NCBI RefSeq assembly: GCF_033296635.1
Contig: NW_026944110.1
Coordinates: forward strand, 1 to 64,000
Length of the DNA: 64,000 bases
Direction: 5' to 3'
Source of the DNA: Dichotomopilus funicola
Taxonomy: Eukaryota; Ascomycota; Sordariomycetes; Sordariales; Chaetomiaceae
Shown here: piece by piece, positions 24,701 to 34,588 of the stretch
Layout: the number at the start of each line of letters is the position of its first letter
Position numbering within the stretch: position 1 is the first letter of the stretch
Program-made: the position numbers and the translations under genes
Notes under the pieces: model-generated
Databases searched by the model: none
Seen by the model: the letters and a program-made list of their open reading frames with translations, nothing else
What the model was told of the DNA's origin: nothing

Positions 24701-26000
24701 CGCCCTCACACTGCTCCAGATGAACGTCGAGTCACTTCCGGCCATCGCCCGCATCCTTTCGTACCTTGTCCGCCTTGAAACATTCACCATCGTTCAAACC
24801 TACGCCCCCGAGATGCCGCCCGACGAGTTCATGATCCTTTTCCCTTATCTCGCTTCGCAGTCCCTCCGAAAACTTCACTGGGATATCCCCTATTTACCGA
24901 ACACGTCGACCCCGGCCGATACCATTCTTGCGCGGAGCATCTCAGCTGGCGGGTTCCCATCGCTGCGGGCCTTGTGCACACCGAACGATCCAGACGGGCT
25001 GTTCCAGTCTCTCTGCGCACCGCGTGAGCGCGTGGATCACCCGACGGACCGATACCGCGGGCTGTTCCCCGTTCCGGGCCAGACAGGCCAGAACACGACA
25101 CCCTGGGGACATACTCGCAACAGCTCGAGTTTCTCGTCTACCAACAGCGGAGGGGCCGCTGCTACTCCGACAGGAAACGGCAGCAGCGGCCTCAGTTTCG
25201 GTCGGTCTACCCCGACCTCTATGAACCCCTTCCGCTCCCGTAGCCGCACCAACAGCCGTCCCAACACCCCCAACGGCACTGGCAACGGCGGCGCCAACAC
25301 TCCAACTCCTCAATCCCCTCTCTTCCCCCCCTTGGACGCCCTGATCCCACGCGAAAACAGCAACCTCGCCCAGGCGCGTCTTGCCGCCCAAGCTCGTCTC
25401 GAAGCCGCCCAGCGCATTCCCCGCTACCTCGTTCACGTCTTTGACGAAGACCAAGGCGCCATGGTTGAAAAGTTTGGGATTGGCGCCTTTTTGGGGCATG
25501 TGGAGTCCCGGATCCGGTATGTGCTCTCGCCCGATGTGGCGTCGGGTGCGACGGATGAAGGAGGTGGGGTGGTTAGTGTGGAGGATATGATGCGGGATGA
25601 TGGAGGGGAAATGGTTGGGTTTTTCGGTGGTGGTGTTGGTGGGGAGAAGACTGCATTGGGAAGTAATAATAATAGTAATAGTAATGGGTATAATAGCGAT
25701 AGGGAAGAGAAAAAGAAGCAGAAGAAGCAGAAAAAGTCGAAAAAGAGGGAGAAGGACTGGGGGGATGGAGGGGTCGATGCGGAGAGTGATGTGGAAGGGT
25801 TCTTGGGTGGGAGTGGGAGTCGTCGTGGTAGTAGTGCTGGTGGTGCTGGTGATGAGACGAACGGGGACACGCCGGATACGCGAGGGGAAGGGTGTACGGG
25901 ACGGTGGAACACGTATAGTGGGATGGTGGTGGATAAGAAGGACCAGGAACGATGGTGGCATCAGGAGAGGGGAAGATGGAGGGGGGTGGTACTTTCATGA
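21782..26000 (+). CDS. F-box/leucine-rich-repeat protein
   Basis: Probable substrate receptor of an SCF ubiquitin ligase. Proposed exons are 21782-22116 and 23186-26000 (3150 nt, 1049 aa), joined by a GTGAGC...CACAG intron of 1069 bases. The phase fits exactly, and exon 2 is open well upstream of its first ATG (23409). Exon 1 encodes a Ser/Thr-rich leader (MATTPASTPASSSPTPTRSS). Exon 2 has a Pro/Ser-rich region, then an F-box-like segment (FAALPGEILELILAELRKL, about residues 225-245), LRR-like repeats (LPALQNLYLSHM, LPALRKLSLSSCTGV), a Ser/Asn/Gly-rich linker, a conserved RIPRYLVHVFDEDQGAMV segment, a Lys-rich stretch and a Trp-rich tail (RWWHQERGRWRG). Exon 2 is firm; the exon 1 link is inference, and a start at 23409 is the alternative. 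Confidence 0.75.
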
Positions 26001-26738
26001 AGGGGAACTACATCTATCAATGCATGGGAGGAGAATAAGATTTTGACATGGAAATATGGAAATACGGGACAACCGGGCATATCATTCTGGGCATGCATGA
26101 TGTTACGATACTTGGGACACATATTTGCGATAACTAGGGTTGTATTATTATTGGTGTAATAATTTAGCATGGACTTGAGCATAACGGTATGGCATGGCTG
26201 TGCATTTCGTGAGAGAAACGGATGGTTTATTCCACACCACACCTGAGGCAAGTTCTTCCCCATCTAATTCTTATTCGTCTTCTGTCTGGAATTCGGTATC
26301 GGATTCTGAAAATGCCATGAGTGACAGTCCAAGCAAGAGGCCTGGGCGCAGGGCCAGGGGTCAACCGGCCAAGTGGGTCAGGGGTACCTGGCAGCATTTG
26401 TCCATGTCTCTATTTTCGGAAGGCGGTGAAAAGTGAACTTGGACTCGGTCCCACCGTGCCGACGTCATTTTCGCTGGTCTCGGCTCCGGGCGGGACTTTT
26501 GCCTCGAAATTCCGAATCTCACTCCGCGATCCATCCGAGCTCCGGTGTGGCGATTAACTTTACCCGCTTGGGTTTGAGACGACCTTTCCGCACCGAATTG
26601 AAAACGACCGGCTAGTTTCATATCACGGCAGACCTGAAGACAACCATTCTTGCCTTTGCTCTCAGCTTGTAAAGATCGACGGCGAAGAAGAAGACGAAGA
26701 AAGAAGGAAAGGACAAAACAAAAGACGACAGCAACAAC
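26001..26738. other. Intergenic, F-box gene to JAC1
   Basis: Tandem gene arrangement. It holds the F-box 3' UTR (AT-rich near 26100-26170) and the JAC1 promoter. No gene seen. Confidence 0.6.
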
Positions 26739-27692
26739 ATGCGCTCCTTCTCAAGCCTCGCTCCCGGGCGCGCAGCCGCTCACCAGATATGCGCGGCTTG
26801 CCGGCGAGAGGCTCAACCGACGTTAGCTGTTCGGGGTACCTCTTTCGCAACAGCATCTCGCGTCACGATACCTTCTCGACGCGCCCTCCAAACTGCCACA
26901 ATATCTCGCCCGCAGACGTCGATAACAGCCGCGCGCCGGTCATTATATAGCCAGAGGAGGCCCAACTCCACAACAACAACCACTTCCACTACTACTACCG
27001 ATGATTCGTCTTCCTCCTCCTCGACACCTTCCGAGATCCCGGCGTACTACGCCCTCTTCCCCCAGACCTTACCCGACGGCCCGCCCCCAGCGGGCAAGTT
27101 CGCCATCGACCTGCGCGCACTCCGCGCCGAGTTCCTCCGCCTGCAAGCCGCGTCGCATCCAGACTTTCACCACCACGCTGCGCAGCCCGGGACGTCCGAC
27201 GCCAACAACAACACAGCGACTGACGACACACCGGATACCAACGCGAGCACAAGTACAAACAACAGCAAAAACAAAAACCACTCCCCCGCCCGCATCCGCG
27301 CCGAAGCCACCTCGGCACTAATTAACACCGCCTATAAAACCCTCTCCTCCCCCCTCCTGCGGGCGCAATACCTCCTCCACGAGCTCCACCACATCGACCT
27401 CGAAGGCGACGAAGCCAACCAGCACGGCGGGGCCCCCGACCCCGAACTGTTGATGACCGTGCTCGAGGCAAGGGAGGTCATGGAGGAGGCGCAGACTGAG
27501 GCGGATTTGGAAGGGGTACGGGTGGAGAATGAGGGGAGGATTGAGGCTTGTGAGGAGGGGTTGGGGAGAGCGTTGGAAGAGGGGGATGTGCAGGGGGCCA
27601 GGGCGGAGGCGGTGAGGTTGAGGTATTGGGTTAATATTAGGGAGGGGGTGAGGGGGTGGGAGAGGGGGAAGGAGGTTGTTTTGCAGCATTAG
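26739..27692 (+). CDS. JAC1: Mitochondrial Fe-S co-chaperone Jac1/HscB
   Basis: J-protein that delivers the scaffold Isu1 to mitochondrial Hsp70 during Fe-S cluster assembly. Single exon, 317 aa. The first 75 residues are Arg/Ser/Ala-rich with few acids, as in a mitochondrial presequence, followed by a Ser/Thr tract. The J domain starts at YYALFP (about 103), and the diagnostic HPD triad is at 140-142. The HscB C-terminal domain follows (YKTLSSPLLRAQYLLHE; PELLMTVLEAREVMEEA). An Asn/Thr-rich insert (about 144-181) interrupts the J domain after HPD, before the helix beginning ARIRAEATSALINTAY. A CAAC motif at 18-21 lies in the presequence and is probably fortuitous. From about 27470 the coding strand switches abruptly from C-rich to G-rich. 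Confidence 0.92.
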   Translation: MRSFSSLAPGRAAAHQICAACRREAQPTLAVRGTSFATASRVTIPSRRALQTATISRPQTSITAARRSLYSQRRPNSTTTTTSTTTTDDSSSSSSTPSEIPAYYALFPQTLPDGPPPAGKFAIDLRALRAEFLRLQAASHPDFHHHAAQPGTSDANNNTATDDTPDTNASTSTNNSKNKNHSPARIRAEATSALINTAYKTLSSPLLRAQYLLHELHHIDLEGDEANQHGGAPDPELLMTVLEAREVMEEAQTEADLEGVRVENEGRIEACEEGLGRALEEGDVQGARAEAVRLRYWVNIREGVRGWERGKEVVLQH

Positions 27693-27968
27693 GGGAGTAT
27701 TAGGGGGGGGTGGGTGTGTATGAGGGTTGGCAAAGGGGTTTGAAAGGGTGTGAAAGGAGTGGTGTGGGAGATGGACGACTGATATGTATGGATATGAGCG
27801 GGTTTGTGGTTTGTAAGTGGTGTTTATGTGCTATGTACTTTGATATGACACTCCCGATTGCGATATATACAGGTCTTTCATTTCTCACCCACCCCACCTC
27901 TCCCTAACACCTCTTATACACCGCACATCTCTCCCAGCCCATCCATCGAACTCTCTCTAGCCTTCCCA

Positions 27969-28885
27969 TCACGCCTGACCCGTCCCCCCACAAACAACCA
28001 CACCCGAACCAGTCCCAGTCCCAGTCCCAGCCCCAACACCAGTCCCACCAGTAACAACAGGCGCAGCAGCACCCGCAGCAACCATCTGCACAGGCACGAC
28101 CCCCCCAAACGGGCCCGCCTGGTTCGCATTCGCCACCTTGACCAGACACACACCCGTCATCCCGGCCACGACCCCGGTACACGTGGTGTTCTCGGGCACG
28201 GCAAACGCGAACTCGAAGCTCTGGTTCACGTTGGCCGCGCCGCGTTTGCGTAGCCAACTGAGAGGGTTCAGGGAGCGTTTGTTGTTGTTTCCTCTGTTAC
28301 CCCTATTCCCCCTATTACCCCCATTGCCGTTGTTACCATTCCCATCACCCCCCACAAAATTTCCCCCTACCCCCGGAATCTGCATCACCACAGTCAACGG
28401 CACGCCATCCGAAAACTGCCCCGTAGCCGTGGTATCCAGCACAGCCTGGATGGGCCCGGCGCCATCAGCCGTAACGACATGGAAGATACCCGTGAGGTTG
28501 CCGCCGGGGGTGAGTTGGGGCAGCGTGGGACCCGACAGTGCCATGGCATGGACGAGCTGGCCGAGGTCGTTGTGGCCTGCGCCGGTTGTTTTGCCGAGGC
28601 CGTTGGTACGGATGGAGGTGTGGTGGAAGACTGTGGTGTCTACTTCGGTCTTTTTTTTTCCTTTAGTCAATATTTTAGGGTTGTGGGAGGGATCGGAGGA
28701 TGGCAGGGTGGTTGGTGGGTGGGTGTACATACCTTGGAGTTAGGCCCGGAACCGGGGACGATACCGCCTTGGATGGCGAGGGCGGTGCCGTTGCCGCCGG
28801 CGTTACCGGTTACGACGGCGACTTTGCCGTGGGCGGAGGCCAGCGGTGTCAGGGCGAGAGCGAGGACGGTGGCGTGGGTGAGCAT
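27969..28885 (-). CDS. Egh16-like secreted protein
   Basis: Extracellular protein of the Egh16/GAS1-like family, known from appressoria and infection-stage transcripts of pathogenic fungi but also present in saprotrophs. Exons are 28885-28733 and 28649-27969 (834 nt, 277 aa), with donor GTATGT and phase 0. The N-terminus is a typical signal peptide (MLTHATVLALALTPLASAHG) with cleavage expected after Ala; family features follow (HGKVAVVTGNAGGNG, VPGSGPNSKTEVDTTVF, LGKTTGAGHNDL). A Gly/Asn-rich stretch (GNGNNGNGGNRGNRGNRGN) sits mid-protein, followed by the basic KRSLNPLSWLRKR, a possible Kex2-type processing region (inference). The tail is Gly/Thr-rich and ends VVVCGGTGQA. It converges on JAC1, with 276 bases between the stops. 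Enzymatic function is unknown. Confidence 0.85.
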
Positions 28886-30521
28886 TTTGGCAGATGAATG
28901 GTTGTTGATGAGAAAAGATGTTGTGCTTTAGGAATGGAGGTATGAATGAACGACGGCCTGCGTCAATATCACGAAGCAGAAACGAGTCAATCGTTGTGAG
29001 GAGAGAAGAGTAGGAAAAGATGCGGTTGATGATGATGTAGAAGAAAGAGGGAACCTAAACAGCGAAAAGCCCTCCCGTCTTATACTCTTCACACCTCAAT
29101 AGACAATAGTATCACATCACGCGCATGGCTGGCATTCATCCCCTTACCGGCCGCATCCCATACTACGTAGCAACCGCCCACAACCCTTTAGGTAGACACC
29201 TAGACGCCAGTGAAGCCTCACGTACCCCCTGAAACAACCATCACCGGCCTCAACAATGGCGTTGCGGGACAAGCGGGCGGTTCCTGGCCCAGGCTTCCAG
29301 GACCGTGGATCCAATGGCGATGATCGCGGGAGATCAACATTTGGGCGATGAAACGGATTTCTCGCCGATGGCGGCTTGGGTGGGATTGTGTCTGCCATAA
29401 GGGGGATAAGGGGAGGTAAGGGGAAGGAGGCCTGGATGGTGGCCAGGTAGCTGCCCCTGGCTAGGGGTTTGTACGGGTGAACAAAGAGTCAGGGGAGTAA
29501 ACCTGCAATGTTAAGTGTCATAGCGTAAGGGTACAGATCAAAAAAGCCCGGCCTGGCCAAAGAAAAGTGGCCTAGCCTAGGTTGAGGTCTGGTAAAGATG
29601 GTTGAAAGAATGCCCACACTTGCCGTTCTCTTGAACTTTCTAGGTGAGGTGAAGAAACGACCTTGGAGCGAGAGCGAGGAAACAAAGAAAGGGGTAATTA
29701 AGAAACGGTACCTGTAAGAGACCGTCGACACGGGCCAGTCCCATTGGCAACAGCAATTCAACACTGAAGCAGGCGGCATGTCAAGGTAGGATCAGGTATT
29801 TTTAGGGTTTCTTTGTAAAGATGTTTTGAACTTTTGTGCAGGTAATGAACATGAGGCAGGGAAGCGCGCGCTTAGGTGAACTGTAGATGGAGTAGAGTGG
29901 TACTGAATTGGCCCGCCGTTTGGGCCGCTGGGAGTCAAATGTAATTTCAAGTCCGGCCTTCGAGGGCATTTGCACTGAAAGATGTTTTGACACCTCGGCG
30001 AATTTGTTTCTTTTTTTCCCTCGGCATTTCGAATGTAAGTAAGGAAAAAAGTTGAGACTAGCAAAAAAGCCGGTGGTGGTTTAAAGCCACGGTTGAACGA
30101 AGTCAACGAATCGGTCTCTATTTCAATGTTGGTCGTTTGTAATTTTCAAGAATACATACTCAACTCAACGTACACTCCAAGAAATTACGAAAAGTTGACA
30201 GGAAAGAGCTGCTCAACATGATCAAGTGAGAAGGAGCCTGGGATAATTTACGTGGTGGAGGGAAGGAGGACCCTGAGTTCCGGGCTGGGCCAGACTTCTG
30301 GACCCCACCACCCCGCCAACCCCACCTGCCGATAGGCAGCCCAGGCGAGCTTCTGGAGCTCCCCAACTCAGCCTTACGCAAACAACAAATATCCAACACT
30401 CAAACAACCGACTTGACACGGCTGGATGTTTTTTTTTTTCACCGAGATCCTAAATACTAAGACCGATCCCCGATCATCAACCACCAAATCTTGAGGTAAT
30501 CTCGAGTGGAGAAATTCCAAA
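28886..30521. other. Divergent intergenic region
   Basis: Separates two genes transcribed away from each other (Egh16-like and CSN4), so it holds both promoters. Minus-strand frames at 29144-29398 and 29489-30106 are Pro/Ser/Phe-rich without recognisable domains. No gene supported. Confidence 0.55.
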
Positions 30522-31808
30522 ATGGCGTCGCCGCAGGTCACGACGGCGCTGGCCGAGGCCGGCAACAAGGCCAGCCTCGCGGACTACCAGGCCATCCTCA
30601 GCACTATCCAGTCTTCCGCGACCGCCTCCTCAAGTAGCACCACCACCACCACCACCGCCGACCTCATCGCTTTCGCCAACGCCGCCCTATCCGGCACCCT
30701 CGGCGTCGTCAACACCCGCACGCTCCTGACCGACCTCCTAACCACCCTCCGCAACCTCCCGAACAACGACCCCGACCTAACCATCGACGTCGGCCAGCAC
30801 GTCATCACCGCAATCCCCGACTCCCCCCTCGCCACCTCCCTCACGGACCAAGCCGCCGCGCTCCGCGAGCAAGTCGCCACAGCCTACGAAGCCCAAGACG
30901 AGTTCCTCGCCGCCGCCAAGCTGCTCGCCGAGATCCCGCTCGACAGTTCCCAGCGACGCGTACCCGACGCCGACAAGGCCGCCATATGGATCCGCATCGT
31001 GCGCAACTACCTCGAGGTCGACGACAGCACGTCAGCCGAGACCTACCTCAACAAGCTCAAGAACGTAATGCACGACGTCGCCGACGCCGAACTCAACCTC
31101 CACTTCCGCCTCTCCGCCGCCCGCATCCAGGACTCCAACCGCCAGTTCCTCCAGGCCGCCAAGAGCTACCACGACATCTCCTTCTCCCCCGCCATCGCCG
31201 AGGACGAGCGTCTGCACACCCTGGGCATGGCCATCAAGTGCGCTGTGCTAGCCCCCGCGGGCCCGATGCGCAGTCGCGCGCTGGGTCAGTTGTACAAGGA
31301 CGAGCGGGCGGCGGGATTGGAGGAGCATGGAATCCTGGAGAAGATGTTTTTTGACCGGTTGTTGAGCACGGGCGAGGTGGACAAGTTCGCGCAGGACCTG
31401 GCGCCGCACCAGTTGGCCAAGACGGCGGACGGGTCGACGGTGCTGGCCAAGGCGGTGGTGGAGCACAACCTGCTGAGCGCCAGTCGGCTGTATGCTAACA
31501 TCGGTTTTGATGAACTTGGATTGCTGCTTGGATTGGACGGGCAGAAGGCGGAGGACACGACGGCGCGGATGATTGAGCAAGGGCGGTTGGCTGGGTCGAT
31601 TGATCAGATTGAGCGGATTATTTTGTTTGTCGGCGGGGACGCGGCCGGGGAAAAGAAGGGTTGGGGGACGAGGGCGCAGGTGCCTGTTGCGAAGGAGATG
31701 CGTAGGTGGGATGGGAATGTGCAGGCGCTGGCGGAGGACTTGGAGCAGTTGACGGATGGGCTGCAGGCCGAGTTTCCTGAGTTTGTGGCTGCGCATATTG
31801 CGGTATGA
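30522..31808 (+). CDS. CSN4: COP9 signalosome subunit 4
   Basis: PCI-domain subunit of the COP9 signalosome, which removes Nedd8 from cullins and so controls SCF-type ligases. In filamentous fungi the complex affects development and secondary metabolism. Single exon, 428 aa, close to the usual 400-odd. The start has a strong fungal context (CCAAAATGGCG). Recognisable CSN4 segments: VGQHVITAIPDS, AYEAQDEFLAAAKLLAEIPLDSS, ETYLNKLKNVMHDV, LHFRLSAARIQDSNRQFLQA. The PCI/winged-helix part includes VLAKAVVEHNLLSASRLYAN and the C-terminal GSIDQIERIILF. A Ser/Thr tract (about 32-45) is an expansion. The 5' half is C-rich and the 3' half G-rich at the DNA level. Confidence 0.93.
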   Translation: MASPQVTTALAEAGNKASLADYQAILSTIQSSATASSSSTTTTTTADLIAFANAALSGTLGVVNTRTLLTDLLTTLRNLPNNDPDLTIDVGQHVITAIPDSPLATSLTDQAAALREQVATAYEAQDEFLAAAKLLAEIPLDSSQRRVPDADKAAIWIRIVRNYLEVDDSTSAETYLNKLKNVMHDVADAELNLHFRLSAARIQDSNRQFLQAAKSYHDISFSPAIAEDERLHTLGMAIKCAVLAPAGPMRSRALGQLYKDERAAGLEEHGILEKMFFDRLLSTGEVDKFAQDLAPHQLAKTADGSTVLAKAVVEHNLLSASRLYANIGFDELGLLLGLDGQKAEDTTARMIEQGRLAGSIDQIERIILFVGGDAAGEKKGWGTRAQVPVAKEMRRWDGNVQALAEDLEQLTDGLQAEFPEFVAAHIAV

Positions 31809-32128
31809 CCACGGGACTGTAGATGGACGAATGAATGAATGATGGACAAAAGGTCGTGTGCGTAGAGACCTACCCAGACATAAATAATTATGATGAATGA
31901 AGCAAATGATTTCCCAAATTCTTTATAAGATGCCTGGTTCCATCTTGATATCTCTTGTTTGCAGTAATAACTCTCTGATGCCCCAAAACGCCGGTCCATC
32001 CATCCAGTGTATCAATCCCATATCCGAAACCCCTAACAGACCAACAAAGAGAAGCCCGAACCCAAACAACCCAAACAAACCAACAACAAGCCCGGACAAA
32101 CGCTCAAGAATTAACTTCCCGCCCTTAA
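31809..32128. other. Convergent intergenic spacer
   Basis: A 320-base spacer between the converging CSN4 and SGNH hydrolase genes. It is AT-rich and then C-rich, consistent with two 3' UTRs. No gene seen. Confidence 0.6.
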
Positions 32129-33178
32129 TCACTCCAAATCCACCCTTCTCACAACCACATACCCCCTCTCAATCCCCCCTCCCCCCTCCCCATCCTCCTT
32201 CTCCTCCTCAAACTGATTATCATCCCCCTTAAAAATCCGCCTCCTCTTCTGCGGCCGCTGCGGACTGTTGACCTTCTCCGCCGCCAACAGGCTCACCAGC
32301 GCCACCCCGATCTTGTTGCCCATCCAGTCGTACCCGTCCGGTGTCAGGTGGACCAGGTCGTCCCAGTAGCGGGTGCGGTCTTGCTCGGAGAGGGCGTGGT
32401 AGGGGAGGACGGCGTTTAGGTCGAAGACGTGGCTGTGGATATGGAGAAGAGGGGGTTAGTATAGGTATCTGGCGAGGGAATATGGGGGAAGGGGGGAGGG
32501 GGGGAGGGACGTACAAATTCTCGCGTTTATACCCCTTGATCAGATCGTTGAGTTTGTTGCGGCGGGCGTCCATGCGTTCGCGGATGGCGCCCTTGGAGCC
32601 GGTTTCTGGTACCGTGAGGGCGAGGACTTTGCATTTGTGGGCGAGTGGCACGTTCCAGACTTCCTTGAGGGCTTCGAATATGTCTTCGACTGGGAAGCCT
32701 ACGGCCAGGTCGCTGTGTGGTTTTGTTAGTAACCTGTTCGCGGCGTCCAGTACACGGGAGGGCTGGAGAAGGGGGAAGAAGAAATCATACTTGGTCCCGC
32801 CCAGCACGATCGCCCAGTCAAACACCTGCCCATCCTGACTACCCTCCTCATCAGCGCTCCTCTTCTTCTTGTCCTTCGGTCCCGCGACTAAATCACCACC
32901 CCGACAACCCAAACGTCAGCAAAACAACCCATACACCAAAACCTCCAGCTAAACCCATCATACGTACAATGCGCATTCATCCTCGTCTGAAACCCATTCT
33001 TGACCATTGCCCCAGGCACGCCATCCTCGAGCGTCTCGACCTTCAAATCCGGATAGGCCATCGATAGGATCTGCTCCAGCATCTCCTGGTAAGGGTGGTG
33101 GATCGCGCCCCACGAGGCGTACCCCGCGGTCAGCGAGTCGCCGAAGCAGAGCACGCGGAGTTCTGGGGGGGAGGCCAT
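32129..33178 (-). CDS. SGNH/GDSL-family hydrolase
   Basis: Serine esterase or lipase of the SGNH fold; substrate not predictable. Exons are 33178-32968, 32887-32791, 32712-32515 and 32432-32129 (810 nt, 269 aa), all phase-consistent, with donors GTACGT, GTATGA and GTACGT. Block I nucleophile motif GDSLTAGY is at residues 13-20, block III GGTND at 100-104, and the catalytic Asp-His pair at D194-x-x-H197 (DDLVHLTPDGYDWMG). There is no signal peptide from the chosen ATG, which has an excellent context (CAAAATGGC), suggesting an intracellular enzyme. A Lys/Arg/Asp-rich loop (about 75-90) precedes block III. The C-terminal 45 residues are a charged extension (RPQKRRRIF, then a Glu/Gly-rich run) that could act as a nuclear signal; this is speculative. 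An in-frame ATG at 33211 is a weaker alternative start. Confidence 0.88.
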
Positions 33179-34588
33179 TTTGTGTTTGAGTTTGGTGAGG
33201 AGAGTGCCCATACGCGGGTGGGTTGGTTGGTTGGCTGATTTGGTGGACGTGGGCTCGGGTGGTTGGATTGCGAGGCGGCGTGTTTGGATGGGGAGTTGGA
33301 GGTTGGAGGGATGGATGGGTGGGTGGTTTGGCCCCGGGCGGGTTTGTTTATTTCGGAGGCCGGAAAGAGGGGAAACGGGGCGCAAGGGCGACACAGGTTG
33401 AAGAAGGCTACGTAGTGGCTGTCGATGGCAATCAGCCAAGTGTTTAATAGATGGCGGACTTCGTGTATTGACCGGTCGGACACCGCGATGCAGTTCACCG
33501 GGTGAAAAGAACAAGCGACAGAAAAAGGCCAGTAAGGCTGGTGTCTTCCGAAATGCAGAGCTGGGCAAACAAGGTGCAAACAAGGTGCACGGGGCTGAGG
33601 CAGCTGAGCTGTTGTTGGAGGACGATGCAATGGCGGGGGTGTGTCAGCCTGGTCTGGCCCCGCGGTAACCGCTAACTTGGCGGTGGTGCATGCGCATGTG
33701 CACTGATGCAGTTGGAATTCACGTTGTTCTTGGAGACACTGAGCCTTGAGGGCGGTAAACCGTCGCCTGTAGTTCTGAATAAGTCCGGAAATATCCAAGA
33801 AAAGAAATGCGAGTTGATATGTAAAAACTCTCCTAATTTGAAGCTTTGAAAGCGAAACAACGGAAAGAACAACCCAGGATGGGACCCTCGAATCGGGGTG
33901 TTTGTGAATGCGTCATCGGTCTGTGAATGACAAACGCCCTGCACCAGGCAGCCTGTGTTGCGTGGATGTCAGCGACCCTATCAAAAACATACAACCCCCC
34001 TGGAAAGCTCTTGAAACTAGAAATCTCTTTCTGTCAACTTGAAAGGGGGGTTCCTCCTTTGTAAATAAGAAGAAAAAACGTTTTTGTTAAGATGGCCGGA
34101 GAGCTTCGACAGCTCCCGTGTCGGCGAACCTCCCACGCCCAGGCTCGGATTAATCCCCCCCGAGCATGGTGCCAGTGGGTACCGACATTCGGAGGCCGAT
34201 TTTCCCTCCAACCGGCGCGGAACAACGGCCACCGCTCCCCCAGAAGCCGGCATCAACCGCCCCAGGTCGAAGGTTCGGACTCCACAATCCGCTCACTCAG
34301 GCCTGGAGCTTTGGGGGCACCTGTGGCAGCTTGGGGGTCATCTCCAGGGCAGGGGACCAATCAGCAAGCCCCCAATCTCAACTGACCCCAAGTGACACTG
34401 CTCGCGGAAGAAGGGCCCGGCCATCGGCTGCGGGCCTTCAACTCCAGGTGCCGGCCCGAATGTGTTAAAATGCTACGAGAGCCCCCAGCCGACGTCAAAC
34501 CTGCGATTTCGCAATTGTGTGTTTTGTTTTGGATAGAATCAAGGAGTCGAAGTCGAGGATTCCCAGTGTAGAGGGTCCATCGTGAAAG
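33179..34588. other. Divergent intergenic region
   Basis: Lies between the diverging SGNH hydrolase and FMN dehydrogenase genes. The frame upstream of the SGNH start stays open to 33583 but is Pro/Ser/Asn-rich and most likely 5' UTR. An imperfect tandem of AAACAAGGTGC (two copies) lies at about 33568-33590. No gene seen. Confidence 0.55.

Noticed and set aside
24942..25961. 339-codon minus-strand open frame
   Set aside because: Antisense shadow of the F-box exon; Thr/Ile/Pro runs come from codon bias of the sense gene.
33211..33583. Upstream in-frame extension of the SGNH hydrolase
   Set aside because: Pro/Ser/Asn-rich, poor start contexts; the ATG at 33178 has a near-ideal context and immediately precedes block I.
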